Shown: positions 7,922 through 16,048, counted from the stretch's first letter. The stretch: DNA of 43,621 bases from Alphaproteobacteria bacterium (GCA_009377375.1 WHUE01000023.1:1-43621); one strand, 5' to 3'. Program-made: numbers and translations. The notes: generated by a model not told the origin, from the sequence alone.

Positions 7922-9823
7922 ATGCTTATCATTCGCGATCTCACCTACCGCATCGGCGGCCGCGCCGTGCTCGACGGCGCGTCGGCCGACCTGCCTACTG
8001 GATCCCGGACCGGGTTGGTCGGGCGCAACGGCGCCGGAAAGTCGACCCTGCTGAAGCTGATCACCGGCGCGCTGGAGCCGGACGGGGGCGAGATCGAGAC
8101 CCCCCGCCGGGCCCGTCTCGCGGCGATGAGCCAGCGCGCGCCGGAAGGGCCCCAATCGGTGCTGGACACCGTTCTGGCCGCCGATACCCGCCGCGTCCGG
8201 CTGCTGGCCGACGCCGAGGCGGCCGAAGCCGCGGGCGACGCCGCGCGCATCGCCGAGGCGCATGAGCAGCTGGCGGATATCGGCGCCCATGCGGCGCCGG
8301 CCCGCGCCGCCGTCATCCTCGCCGGTCTGGGCTTCGACGAGGCGGCGCAGGCGCAGCCCTGCGACGCGCTGTCGGGCGGCTGGCGCATGCGGGTCGCGCT
8401 GGCGGCGGTGCTGTTCGCCGATGCGGACATCCTGCTGCTCGACGAGCCGAGCAACCATCTGGACCTGGAATCCACCATCTGGCTGCAAAGCTTCCTTGCC
8501 CGCGTGCGCGGCACGCTGCTGATCGTCAGCCACGACCGCGACCTGCTGGACGCGGTGTGCGACCGCACGGTCCATATCTCCGGCGGCAAGCTGGCGGTCT
8601 ATGCCGGCGGGTATTCGCAGTTCGAGCGCCTGCGGGCCGCCCGCGCCGAGGGGCAGGTGCGCGAGGCCGCGCGCATGGAGCAGAAGCGCGCCCATCTGCA
8701 GTCCTTCGTCGACCGGTTCCGCGCCAAGGCGACCAAGGCGCGCCAGGCGCAGAGCCGGCTGAAGATGCTGGAGCGCATGGAGCCGGCGCCGCCGCCGGTG
8801 GGCGAATCGGTGCCGAGCTTCGCCTTTCCCGACCCCGGGCCGATGCGCCCGCCGCTGGTGTCGCTGGACGGCGCCGCCGCGGCCTACGGCGACAACCCGC
8901 CGGTGCTGACCGGGGTGGAGCTGGTGATCGACACGGACGAGCGCATCGCGCTGCTGGGACGCAACGGCAACGGCAAATCGACCATGGCGCGGCTGATCGC
9001 GGGGCGGCTCGCCCCGGCGGCGGGCGAGCGACGCGCCGCGAACGCGCTGCGCATCGGTTATTTCGCCCAGCACCAGAGCGAGGAGCTGGACAGCGATGCC
9101 ACGCCGCTGGCCCATGTCGCCGCGCGCACCCCGGACTGGCTGCCGGTGCGCCGCCGCGCCCATCTCGGCCGGTTCGGGTTTTCCGGTGACATGGCCAACC
9201 TCGCCGTGGGCAAGCTGTCCGGCGGCGAGGTGGCGCGGCTGCTGTTCGCGCTCATCAGCCTGGACGCGCCGCATCTTCTGATCCTCGACGAGCCGACCAA
9301 CCATCTCGACGTCGAGGCGCGCGACGCCTTCGCAGAGGCGCTCAACGCCTTCCCCGGCGCGGTGGTGCTGATCGCCCATGACGCGCGGCTGATCGAGCTC
9401 TGCGCCGAGCGGCTCTATCTCGTCGCCGACGGCGCCTGCGCGCCCTATGACGGCGACATGGACGAGTACCGGCGGCTGGTGCTGTCCGACAGCGCCTCGT
9501 CGGGCCGGGAGGGCAACGGCAACGGGGCGCGCCGCCGCGACGGGCCGTCGCGGCGGGACGAACGACGGGCGGCGGCGGAAAAGCGGAGCGGGGCCGCCGC
9601 GCTGCGCCGCGCGGTCAAGGACAGCGAGGCCGCGCTGGAAAAGCTGACCGTGCAGCGGACGAGGCTGGAGATGACGCTGGCCGACCCGCAGATCTACGAG
9701 AAGGAGCCCGCCCGCCTGCCGCAGCTGCTGCGCGAGCAGGGCGAGCTGATCAAGCGGATCGAGACGGCGGAAGCCAAATGGCTGGCGGCGCAGGAGGCGC
9801 TGGAAAAGGAACGGGCGGAGTGA
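7922..9823 (+). CDS. ABC-F family ATPase (translation factor type)
   Basis: Soluble protein of 633 residues with two ABC ATPase domains and no membrane domain, as in the Uup/YheS/EttA group, which act at the ribosome and not in transport. Domain 1 has Walker [10 protein letters not shown] near residue 38, signature [12 protein letters not shown] and Walker [13 protein letters not shown]. The linker (about 215-285) is rich in K, R, A and Q ([20 protein letters not shown]), the ribosome-contacting arm region. Domain 2 has [21 protein letters not shown] and [12 protein letters not shown]. The C-terminal 120 residues are charged and coiled-coil-like, as in Uup/YheS. Start ATG 7922 has the fitting N-terminus [13 protein letters not shown]. 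It ends 55 nt before the tRNA remnant that opens the proposed island. The exact ABC-F subfamily is not settled. Confidence 0.93.
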   Translation: MLIIRDLTYRIGGRAVLDGASADLPTGSRTGLVGRNGAGKSTLLKLITGALEPDGGEIETPRRARLAAMSQRAPEGPQSVLDTVLAADTRRVRLLADAEAAEAAGDAARIAEAHEQLADIGAHAAPARAAVILAGLGFDEAAQAQPCDALSGGWRMRVALAAVLFADADILLLDEPSNHLDLESTIWLQSFLARVRGTLLIVSHDRDLLDAVCDRTVHISGGKLAVYAGGYSQFERLRAARAEGQVREAARMEQKRAHLQSFVDRFRAKATKARQAQSRLKMLERMEPAPPPVGESVPSFAFPDPGPMRPPLVSLDGAAAAYGDNPPVLTGVELVIDTDERIALLGRNGNGKSTMARLIAGRLAPAAGERRAANALRIGYFAQHQSEELDSDATPLAHVAARTPDWLPVRRRAHLGRFGFSGDMANLAVGKLSGGEVARLLFALISLDAPHLLILDEPTNHLDVEARDAFAEALNAFPGAVVLIAHDARLIELCAERLYLVADGACAPYDGDMDEYRRLVLSDSASSGREGNGNGARRRDGPSRRDERRAAAEKRSGAAALRRAVKDSEAALEKLTVQRTRLEMTLADPQIYEKEPARLPQLLREQGELIKRIETAEAKWLAAQEALEKERAE

Positions 9824-9877
9824 CGGCGCCGGGCGGGCGCCGCGAAGCCGGCAAATCGAAGCCGCGGCGGACCGGAT

Positions 9878-9905
9878 GCAGGTTCAAATCCTGCCCCCGC
9901 AACCA
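9878..9905 (+). pseudogene. 3' remnant of initiator tRNA-fMet (T arm + acceptor + CCA)
   Basis: Reads as a tRNA 3' end: T stem GCAGG (9878-9882), loop TTCAAAT, T stem CCTGC (9890-9894), acceptor strand CCCCGCA (9895-9901), discriminator A and CCA (9903-9905). An acceptor 3' strand ending in A at position 72 with ACCA matches initiator tRNAs, whose first base is an unpaired C. The TTCAAAT loop is also as in bacterial fMet tRNA. No 5' half (D arm, CAT anticodon arm, CGCGGGG) exists in the 55 nt after the ABC-F stop, so this is not a functional gene. Such remnants are the usual scars of integration into tRNA 3' ends. Confidence 0.8.
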
Positions 9906-9911
9906 AGTTCG

Positions 9912-9953
9912 AGAAAAAGCCTCGTAATCTCAAGTGGTTACGAGGCTTTTTCT
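9912..9953 (+). terminator. Strong rho-independent hairpin, probably bidirectional
   Basis: Perfect inverted repeat: AAAAAGCCTCGTAA at 9914-9927 and TTACGAGGCTTTTT at 9938-9951, extended by two pairs to 9912/9953, with a 10-nt loop. A T-rich run follows on the plus strand and, by symmetry, on the minus strand. It lies 6 nt after the CCA of the tRNA remnant, as a tRNA terminator would, and it insulates fecI from the ABC-F gene. Confidence 0.85.
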
Positions 9954-10091
9954 TTGTGCCCCGCAACCACTTAAGCAGGGGCTTAGAAAAATCAATGACT
10001 TAGCTCTTGGGCTCAAATCGGGCCGCTCGTATTTAGTCGACATTCCGGTACTGACACGTGGCATGAAGACCAGGGCTCTCGAAGCCTGTAA

Positions 10092-10108
10092 TTGATACTC
10101 ATTCTCAA
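10092..10108 (+). promoter_or_regulatory. Fur-box-like operator upstream of fecI
   Basis: TTGATACTCATTCTCAA, reverse TTGAGAATGAGTATCAA, is an imperfect dyad close to the classic Fur pattern (GATAATGATTATC-like, TGAGAAT half-site). It is 97 nt before the predicted fecI start, the expected place for iron repression of an ECF iron-starvation sigma factor. Assignment is by similarity only. Confidence 0.55.
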
Positions 10109-10204
10109 CTGAGTTAAGTTCCGGCTGATCTCGACCGGAGCGTGGGAGACCGCGCTTGGGGATCGTTGACAACATCCGTTGACCAACATCGGACCGAAAA
10201 CCCA

Positions 10205-10717
10205 GTGAACGACGAGCCTGCGACCTCGCGGGTCTACCGCACCCACCGGCAGGCGTTGGTGGAGTACGCCTACGGCATCACGGGGAGCCAGTGGCTCGCC
10301 GAGGACGTCGTTCAGGAAGCATGGCTCCGCCTGGATGAGGCGCGCAGCCGGCAAGAGATACGCGAACCGCTGCGATATCTCTACCGGATCGTCCGGAACC
10401 TCTCCGTCGACATGCTGCGTCGCGACGACCGAGAACGCGTTTATCGCGGGGTCGACCTCGATCTCGCGACGCGGCTCGTCGCCGACGACACGCCGTCGCC
10501 CGAGCGGGTGGCCATCGACCGCGAGGATATGCGCCTAGTTGCGGCGGCCTTGGCGGAACTGCCGGAGCGACAGCGCCTGGCGATCGAGATGTACCGGCTG
10601 GGCGACTACAAGCTGCGCGAGATCGCGGAACGGCTGGGCGTGTCCGTGTCTCTCGTCCATCATTTGATCGTGGAGGGGATGGCGTACTGCGATCGCCGCC
10701 GAAGGGAGGGTCGATGA
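10205..10717 (+). CDS. fecI: FecI-type ECF sigma factor
   Basis: Extracytoplasmic-function sigma factor of 170 residues, directing RNA polymerase to the iron-uptake genes downstream when released by FecR. Region 2 is seen as LVEYAYGITGSQWLAEDVVQEAWLR split across residues 17-42, with PLRYLYRIVRNLSVDMLRR behind it. Region 4 is LPERQRLAIEMYRLGDYKL followed by the helix-turn-helix REIAERLGVSVSLVHHLI. I chose GTG 10205 because it gives the usual FecI length and start (VNDEPATSRVYRTHRQ). A GTG at 10142 would extend it by 21 residues not typical of the family. The stop overlaps an ATG (ATGA, 10714-10717) that leads only into a 22-codon frame. It is preceded by a Fur-like box and followed by fecR. 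Confidence 0.9.
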   Translation: MNDEPATSRVYRTHRQALVEYAYGITGSQWLAEDVVQEAWLRLDEARSRQEIREPLRYLYRIVRNLSVDMLRRDDRERVYRGVDLDLATRLVADDTPSPERVAIDREDMRLVAAALAELPERQRLAIEMYRLGDYKLREIAERLGVSVSLVHHLIVEGMAYCDRRRREGR

Positions 10718-10782
10718 ATTCCAATGGCGACATTGAAAAAAGCGGGCCCAGCCGCGTCGAATCATCATGGCGACCGCAGTAG
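10714..10782 (+). other. 22-codon mini-ORF between fecI and fecR
   Basis: ATG 10714 overlaps the fecI stop and is preceded by GGGAGGG (10704-10710). It encodes MNSNGDIEKSGPSRVESSW plus three residues, then TAG at 10780. It is in the same frame as fecR, with stops TAG, TGA and TAG before the fecR TTG. It may be a translated leader that couples fecR to fecI, or simply the relic of an earlier fecR start. No homologue recognised. Confidence 0.25.
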
Positions 10783-10839
10783 ACACATGTTTGACCGGCT
10801 TGTCGAGATGACCCGTGCCACGCGTAGCGGGGTGATCCG

Positions 10840-11808
10840 TTGACCGCCGAGCTCGAGAGGGCGCGCCGCGAGGCGTCCCGATGGCACATCCTTCTTCACG
10901 AGGAGCCGGACGATCCCGACCTGCGCGCACGTTTCGCGCAATGGCACGATTCCGACGTCCGCCATGCGGAGGCGTGGCAGAGCATGAACCGCACGTTTCA
11001 GACCATCATCGCCGTCGGCGACGAAAACGATGCTGGTTATCCGCGGGCCGTTACGGATGAGGCGCGAAGCCGTTCCCCCTCGTGGGGCCGCCGGTCGCTC
11101 GTCGGCATCGCGACGGCCTGTGTCCTGTTGTTCCTCGCGGTGCAGGTGCCGGAGCTCTTCGTCAGGTTATCCTCCGATTACGCGACCACCGCCGCCGAAA
11201 CGGAAGAGGTCGTTCTGTCCGACGGCTCGACGGTCCGGCTCGGACCGGAAACCGCCATCGCTGTCGCCTTCACGGACGAGCATCGCGGGGTTCGGCTGTT
11301 GTCGGGCATGGCGCATTTCCAGGTCGAGCCCGATTCGGACCGGCCATTCGCCGTTACGGCGAGCGGCGTGACCGCCGCCGTGATGGGCACCGCGTTCGAC
11401 GTCGGCACACATGGTGGCGGAACCTCGGTCGAGGTGCAGAGCGGACACGTCCGCGTCGCCGGTTCGGACCGCCGTGCGTCCGCGTCAAGGGACCTGCGTG
11501 CCGGCGACTGGATCCGCGTGGGCGCGGATGGTCGGATGACGACAGGACACGTCCCGCCCGACTTCGTTGGCGATTGGTGGTCCGGCCGCCTGATGATCCG
11601 CGGCCAGACGATTGCCGAGGTCGTCGACCGGATACGGCCGTGGTTCGCGGGGAAGATCGTTCTCCTCGATGGCACGCTCAGTGAGCGCCGCGTGACCGGC
11701 GTGTACGATCCCCGCGATCCCGGCACGGCGCTCGAGGCGCTCGTCAGTCCGTACGGCGGCACGGTTACGCGGGTCACTCCCTGGGCTCTTCTCGTATCCG
11801 GCGGCTGA
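10840..11808 (+). CDS. fecR: FecR-type anti-sigma regulator
   Basis: Inner-membrane signal transducer of 322 residues between the outer-membrane receptor and FecI. The cytoplasmic N-domain (DUF4880) is complete: EASRWHILLHEEPDDPDLRA and FAQWHDSDVRHAEAWQSM within the first 52 residues. One transmembrane helix follows at about 88-108 (LVGIATACVLLFLAVQV), then the periplasmic FecR domain with VVLSDGSTVRLGPETAIAV, FQVEPDSDRPFAVTA and VMGTAFDV. The C-terminal secretin/STN-like part has RVTGVYDPRDPGTALEALV. The start is TTG 10840, supported by GGGGTGATC just upstream, close to the perfect Shine-Dalgarno match. No in-frame ATG lies closer than the mini-ORF at 10714, which is cut off by stops. The 122-nt gap after fecI is unusual, as these genes commonly overlap. 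Confidence 0.9.
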   Translation: MTAELERARREASRWHILLHEEPDDPDLRARFAQWHDSDVRHAEAWQSMNRTFQTIIAVGDENDAGYPRAVTDEARSRSPSWGRRSLVGIATACVLLFLAVQVPELFVRLSSDYATTAAETEEVVLSDGSTVRLGPETAIAVAFTDEHRGVRLLSGMAHFQVEPDSDRPFAVTASGVTAAVMGTAFDVGTHGGGTSVEVQSGHVRVAGSDRRASASRDLRAGDWIRVGADGRMTTGHVPPDFVGDWWSGRLMIRGQTIAEVVDRIRPWFAGKIVLLDGTLSERRVTGVYDPRDPGTALEALVSPYGGTVTRVTPWALLVSGG

Positions 11809-11893
11809 CGCGGCCAGCTCTTCCGGCCCTTCCCCCAGAAATTCGAACTTTCTTTTGAAAAACGAGGCCGCCCCCGCGTCAAACCCTATACCG

Positions 11894-11910
11894 ATGCGAC
11901 TGCGTCGCAT
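11894..11910. promoter_or_regulatory. Perfect dyad ATGCGAC-TGC-GTCGCAT before the TonB receptor gene
   Basis: Seven-bp arms at 11894-11900 and 11904-11910 around TGC, followed by an AT-rich stretch and the ribosome-binding site of the receptor gene 22 nt later. It could be an operator (iron regulator) or a leader hairpin controlling translation. No clear FecI -35/-10 pair could be fixed in the 124-nt fecR-receptor gap. Confidence 0.4.
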
Positions 11911-11932
11911 TCTTAATTTATTGGGGGTAAAA

Positions 11933-14389
11933 ATGGAGAAAGAAGAGAGCCGGCGCCACGGTGTCGGAATGACGTGCCGAACCGCGGCTGCGGCGTTGTG
12001 GCTCGCGGTGGCGGGAGCAGCCACTCTGTACGTCGGACCTGCCGTCGCCCAGGCGGCACCGGACGCCCGCGCCGTGCCGTTCGACATTCCCGCGCAGCCG
12101 CTGGCGGACGCCCTGATGCGGTTCGGCCAGCAATCGGGGTTGCAGGTCTCGGCGGATAACGAAGCCATCCGGAACGTTCGCTCCAACGCCGTTGCCGGCA
12201 CCTTTACCCCGTCGCAGGCGCTGCATGCGCTCCTCGCCGGCACTGGCCTCAGATTCCGATTTTCGGGCGCCAACACGGTGACGCTGGAACGGGTAGCGGC
12301 TCAAGAGAAGGGGGCGATGCAACTCCGGCCGGTGGTCGTAGAGGGGCAGGCTGGTCCGCCGCGCCAAGCGCAGATCGGGAATCTGCCGCCCCAGTATCCA
12401 GGCGGCCAGGTTGCGCGGGGTGGCCGCGTGGGCCTTCTCGGCGACCGCGATGTCATGGATACGCCGTTTAACACCACGAGCTTTACCGCCCAGACGCTGA
12501 AAGACCAACAGACGCGCCACCTGGGCGACGTGGCGGATAACGATCCGTCCGTCACCGTCACCCATCCCCGGGGAGGCATCCTCGATTCTTTCTTCATCAG
12601 GGGCTTTCCTTTGAACGAGGGGAACTTCGGCGAGATCGCGCTGGATGGCGCGTTCGGGGCCGCTCCTACCTTTCGCGTGTTCAGCGAGTACGTCGAGCGC
12701 GTCGAGGTGATCAAGGGGCCTACCGCGCTTCTCAACGGCCTCGCGCCCAACAGCGGTGTCGGCGGCACCATCAACGTGGTGCCAAAGCGGTCCGCCGAGG
12801 AGGATTTGACGCGGTTCACCGCCGACTATGAGTCGGATCTACACGGCGGTGGCCATTTCGATGTCAGTCGCCGATTCGGCGCCGATCGCCAGTTCGGATT
12901 GCGGTTCAACGGCAGCTATCACAATGGCGATACGGCGATCGATAACCAGTCGAGGGAGGCACCGGTCGGCGCCCTGGCGCTCGACTACCGGGGGGAGAGG
13001 CTGCGGGTCACGGTCGACATGATCGCACAGCGCGAAGAGTTCGAGGCGCCGCGGCGTCCTCTGTTCCCGCTGGCCGGCGTCTCCATACCGAGCGCCCCCG
13101 ATAATCGGAGCAACATACAGCAATCTTGGGAAGAGTCACAGATTGACGACCTGTCCGGCCTCGGTCGTATCGAATACGATCTGTCCGACACGGTGACTCT
13201 GTTCGCGGCCGGCGGCGGCGGCAATACGCGTGTCGAGCGCCTTTTCGGGACTCCGCTCATCACCAGTTCGAGCGGCGACGTGAGCGTCACGCCACAGAAC
13301 TTCATCTTCGACATCGACAGAACGACTGCCGAAGCGGGCGGGCGTGCTCGCTTCGAGACGGCCGCGATCTCCCACGCGGTCACCCTCCAGGCGAACCATT
13401 TCCACTCGCGTCTCCATCGTGGCTCCAACGATGGAACGGCGCAGTCGACGAACCTCTTCAACCCCGTTGCTCGGTCCCCGCAGAACGTGCCTGCGCCGTC
13501 AAACGTACCCAAAGCTTCCGAAAACGAGTTCATCGGGCTCGCGCTTGCAGACACCCTCTCGATACTGGATGAGCGCGTACAGCTGACGCTCGGCGTGCGC
13601 CGGCAACAGGTGGAATCGGAGAATTTCAGTGCGAGTACGGGGGCAGTGACTTCGTCGTCCGACGAGTCGGTCTACACACCTCTGTTCGGCGTGCTCGTCA
13701 AGCCGTGGGAGAATGTCTCCCTCTATGCGAACTACATCGAAGGCCTGAGTATCGGCGACACCGCGCCGTCGACCGCGTCTAACGCCGGCGAGACGCTTCC
13801 ACCGGCGCAGTCCGAACAGATCGAAATCGGGGCCAAGATCGATTTCGGCCGTCTGGGCATGACGCTCAGCGCCTTCCAGATCGAGAAACCATTCGGTCAA
13901 ACCGAAAGCGGTACACTCATATTCTCGGAGGCCGGAAAGCAACGTAACCGCGGCCTGGAGTTCAATGTGTTCGGGGAAGTGGCACCGGGGCTCAGGTTGC
14001 TCGGTGGTGCGACAGTCATCGACGGCGAGCTGACCGAGACCACCGACCCGGCGACGCGCGGAAACACGCCGATCGGCGTACCGTCGCTCCAGGTCAACCT
14101 GGGCGCCGAATGGGATACCCCGTTCGCTTCCGGGCTGACGCTCACGGGCAACCTGCTCTACGCAGGCGATCAATACGTGAATGCAGCGAATACGCAGGAG
14201 ATCCCGTCCTGGACACGGGTCGACCTCGGCGCCCGCTACCGCACGACAATCGCGGAGACGCCCCTCACGTTCCGCGCCACCGTCCAGAACGTGCTCGATA
14301 ACGATTACTGGGCCGGAGTCGCCAGTTTCGGGACCCTGGCGCAGAGCACACCCCGTACCTTCCTGTTCTCGGTCACGACGGATTTCTGA
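11933..14389 (+). CDS. TonB-dependent siderophore receptor with STN signalling domain
   Basis: Outer-membrane ferric-siderophore transducer of 818 residues. A signal peptide (AAALWLAVAGAATLYVGPAVAQA, residues about 19-41) precedes an STN domain at about 45-120 (VPFDIPAQPLADALMRFGQQ and FTPSQALHALLAGTGL). This domain contacts FecR, so uptake and signalling are linked. A TonB-box-like LRPVVVEG is near 127. The plug follows (SFFIRGFPLNEG, VERVEVIKGPTALLNG, GGTINVVPKR), then the 22-strand barrel, ending in the aromatic SVTTDF. ATG 11933 is chosen for its TTGGGGGTAAAA leader; upstream in-frame ATGs (11855, 11894) lack one and would bury the signal peptide. Similar to FoxA/FhuE/FiuA-type receptors; the ligand is not predictable. 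Neighbours fecI, fecR and a PepSY gene fit one iron cassette. Confidence 0.93.
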   Translation: MEKEESRRHGVGMTCRTAAAALWLAVAGAATLYVGPAVAQAAPDARAVPFDIPAQPLADALMRFGQQSGLQVSADNEAIRNVRSNAVAGTFTPSQALHALLAGTGLRFRFSGANTVTLERVAAQEKGAMQLRPVVVEGQAGPPRQAQIGNLPPQYPGGQVARGGRVGLLGDRDVMDTPFNTTSFTAQTLKDQQTRHLGDVADNDPSVTVTHPRGGILDSFFIRGFPLNEGNFGEIALDGAFGAAPTFRVFSEYVERVEVIKGPTALLNGLAPNSGVGGTINVVPKRSAEEDLTRFTADYESDLHGGGHFDVSRRFGADRQFGLRFNGSYHNGDTAIDNQSREAPVGALALDYRGERLRVTVDMIAQREEFEAPRRPLFPLAGVSIPSAPDNRSNIQQSWEESQIDDLSGLGRIEYDLSDTVTLFAAGGGGNTRVERLFGTPLITSSSGDVSVTPQNFIFDIDRTTAEAGGRARFETAAISHAVTLQANHFHSRLHRGSNDGTAQSTNLFNPVARSPQNVPAPSNVPKASENEFIGLALADTLSILDERVQLTLGVRRQQVESENFSASTGAVTSSSDESVYTPLFGVLVKPWENVSLYANYIEGLSIGDTAPSTASNAGETLPPAQSEQIEIGAKIDFGRLGMTLSAFQIEKPFGQTESGTLIFSEAGKQRNRGLEFNVFGEVAPGLRLLGGATVIDGELTETTDPATRGNTPIGVPSLQVNLGAEWDTPFASGLTLTGNLLYAGDQYVNAANTQEIPSWTRVDLGARYRTTIAETPLTFRATVQNVLDNDYWAGVASFGTLAQSTPRTFLFSVTTDF

Positions 14390-14405
14390 CGATAGCTCAC
14401 GGGCG

Positions 14406-15512
14406 ATGAGACGGCTGTTCTACCCGCTCCATCTCTATCTCGGTCTCGTGGCGGGCGCGCTTTTTGTCCTCCTTGGGCTCACCGGAAGTCTGCTGGTCTT
14501 CTACCATGCGATCGACGAGACGCTTAACCCTTTGGAGGCGACCTCGCAATCAAGCGGGCCGCCGCGTCCGCTCAGTGAAATGCTGGCGGCCGTGGCGCGC
14601 GTCCGGCCGCACGATCCGCCGCCGTTCCGGATCCTCATGCCGCGCCACGCGGCAGGCGTCGTCGAAGTCTGGGCAGCTATCCCCGAAGAGGACGGTGGCG
14701 GCTACCGCGTGACGACCGTCGATCCCGCGAGCGCCGCCGTCCTAGGCACGCGGGACTGGGGCGGATCGTTGGCGACGTTCGTCTACCGGCTGCACGCCAC
14801 CTTGTTCCTGGGGGAGGCCGGCAAGACCGCGGTCGGGGTGATCGGCCTCCTCGTGCTCATGTCGATCATCACCGGCATCGTCCTCTGGTGGCCGAAAACG
14901 GCTCAGTTCTCGCAAGCCTTCACCATCCAGTTCGGCATGCGTGGATACAGACGGTATATTGAGTTGCACAAAGCTCTCGGCCTATACACGGGACTGGTCC
15001 TGCTCGTGATCGCCTTCTCGGGTGTCTCTATCGTCTTCCCTCGACAGGTGAAAGCACTCGTAGAAGCCATCCTCCCTGTCGCCGAGACGCCGACCCCGCC
15101 GGAGTCGAGCGTTCTGAGTGGCGCTCTTCCCATCGGGCCGGATCGCGCGGTCTCCGTTGCCCGAAGGGTGTTTCCCGCAGCGACGCTGAAGCGCGTGGTT
15201 CTGCCAGGAGGGCCGCGCGGCGCTTACGTCGTCAGCTTGCGCCAGCGGGGCGAGGTGCAAGAGAGCTATGGCCAAAGTTCGAGCTCCGTCGCGGTCGACC
15301 AATACTCCGGCGAGGTGCTTGCTGTGCGCGATTACCACCGACTTCCCGCCGGCGACCGCTTCCTCGCATGGCTATTCCCGCTGCACAACGGCGAAGCGCT
15401 CGGGCAGACCGGCCGCTGGACTGTCTTTGTCGCCGGCTTCGTCCCGCTCGTCCTCTATGTCACCGGTTTGGCGCTCTGGTGGGCCAAACGCAAGGCGCGA
15501 CGGCGCAACTGA
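14406..15512 (+). CDS. PepSY-associated transmembrane protein (possible siderophore-iron reductase)
   Basis: Inner-membrane protein of 368 residues, starting 16 nt after the receptor stop. Membrane segments are visible near 7-32 (LYLGLVAGALFVLLGLTGSL), 145-165 (VGVIGLLVLMSIITGIVLWW), 190-212 (LYTGLVLLVIAFSGVSIVF) and 340-362. The two large soluble loops are PepSY-like. Histidines beside helices (FYHAIDETLNP, YRLHATLFLG, IELHKALGLY, LFPLHNGEALG) recall haem ligands in the ferric-reductase-like members encoded next to TonB receptors. The proposed role, reducing or removing iron from the imported siderophore, comes from gene context and family precedent, and no catalytic residue proves it. The gene ends convergent to the HxlR regulator 132 nt away. 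Confidence 0.87.
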   Translation: MRRLFYPLHLYLGLVAGALFVLLGLTGSLLVFYHAIDETLNPLEATSQSSGPPRPLSEMLAAVARVRPHDPPPFRILMPRHAAGVVEVWAAIPEEDGGGYRVTTVDPASAAVLGTRDWGGSLATFVYRLHATLFLGEAGKTAVGVIGLLVLMSIITGIVLWWPKTAQFSQAFTIQFGMRGYRRYIELHKALGLYTGLVLLVIAFSGVSIVFPRQVKALVEAILPVAETPTPPESSVLSGALPIGPDRAVSVARRVFPAATLKRVVLPGGPRGAYVVSLRQRGEVQESYGQSSSSVAVDQYSGEVLAVRDYHRLPAGDRFLAWLFPLHNGEALGQTGRWTVFVAGFVPLVLYVTGLALWWAKRKARRRN

Positions 15513-15644
15513 ATCAAAAATGCGGCGTTGCGCCTCGCCAGGTTGCGAATGACTGTACTTGCGATGGCATCCGGGGACGCAGCATCGACATTACCCCTCC
15601 TCGAGGCAGGGCGGGTGAGGAGCCTGATTGCTTCCCGACGGCGT

Positions 15645-15983
15645 TTAGACGCCAATCCGTTGAGGCGGAAGCTTGTGGCCGTGCTCTTCCGCCCAGACAT
15701 GCATCGCCCAAAGAATGTCTTTGAGCGTCATGCCTAGGGGCGAGAGGCGGTATTCGACACGGGGCGGTATCTCCTTGTAGTCCCGGCGCTCGACCAGCCC
15801 CGTTTCCTCCATTTCACGCAACTGCTTTGCCAGGGTCCGGTGCGTGATGCCGGACAGCTCCCGCTGAAGCTGGTTGAACCGCTTCGTGCCTTCGAACAAC
15901 TGGTGGATAATCATGACCTTCCACCGGCCCGCTATAACACTGAGCGTAACCTCAACTGGGCACGAGACATTCTTCTTCGTCAT
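15645..15983 (-). CDS. HxlR-family winged-helix regulator, possible redox sensor
   Basis: DNA-binding repressor/activator of 112 residues. The HxlR domain fills it: CPVEVTLSVIAGRWKVMIIH at 8-27, then FNQLQRELSGITHRTLAKQL (recognition helix) and LREMEETGLVERRDY with the wing PRVEYRLSPLGMTL. The single N-terminal Cys (C8, just before the first helix) sits where YodB/HypR/QorR-type members keep their thiol sensor for quinones, diamide or hypochlorite. That makes redox or electrophile sensing likely here, especially with pirin and a NADPH-FMN reductase alongside. I prefer ATG 15983 to an ATG at 16040, since homology starts at about residue 7 of the shorter form and the longer one would run through the predicted operator. 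Divergent from pirin; a nested dyad lies between. Confidence 0.92.
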   Translation of the reverse strand: MTKKNVSCPVEVTLSVIAGRWKVMIIHQLFEGTKRFNQLQRELSGITHRTLAKQLREMEETGLVERRDYKEIPPRVEYRLSPLGMTLKDILWAMHVWAEEHGHKLPPQRIGV

Positions 15984-15993
15984 GCGTTGTTCC

Positions 15994-16048
15994 ACGGTAT
16001 CCTGAAGGACCGTACTTTTTCTTGGTACATACGAGCCCAAGATACCGT
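15994..16048. promoter_or_regulatory. Nested dyad, probable HxlR operator
   Basis: An outer inverted repeat, ACGGTATC (15994-16001) and GATACCGT (16041-16048), encloses two GTAC half-sites (16012-16015 and 16025-16028). Both pairs share one centre, near 16020-16021. HxlR dimers bind palindromes with GTAC-like halves in divergent promoters, so this is a likely operator controlling both hxlR and the pirin operon. No confident -10/-35 could be fixed. Confidence 0.55.

Larger units (their letters stand above)
9824..10204. other. 381-nt region without a convincing protein gene (island left edge)
   Basis: Contains, in order, a tRNA-fMet 3' remnant (9878-9905), a strong hairpin terminator (9912-9953), a second partial copy of the tRNA tail (CCCCGCAACCA at 9959-9969, 64 nt after the first), about 120 nt with no feature I recognise, the Fur-box-like site (10092-10108) and the fecI leader. 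I see no convincing protein gene. Confidence 0.7.

Noticed and set aside
9824..9905. Complete tRNA gene
   Set aside because: No D arm, anticodon arm or 5' acceptor strand (CGCGGGG) lies in the 55 nt between the ABC-F stop and the T arm.
9878..9970. Permuted (two-piece) tmRNA acceptor part, as found in Alphaproteobacteria
   Set aside because: A permuted ssrA gene should have the 5' acceptor strand and tag-coding part soon after the CCA. Here a terminator follows within a few nt and no tag frame is present; the tail matches initiator tRNA better.
10205..11808. fecIR as an ordinary stress ECF/anti-sigma pair
   Set aside because: The FecR periplasmic domain, the Fur-like box and the STN-bearing receptor downstream identify the iron type.
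15597..15653. Inverted repeats (CTCCTC/GAGGAG and GGCGT/ACGCC) as a terminator between the PepSY and HxlR genes
   Set aside because: The stems are only 5-6 bp and no T-run follows; too weak to call.
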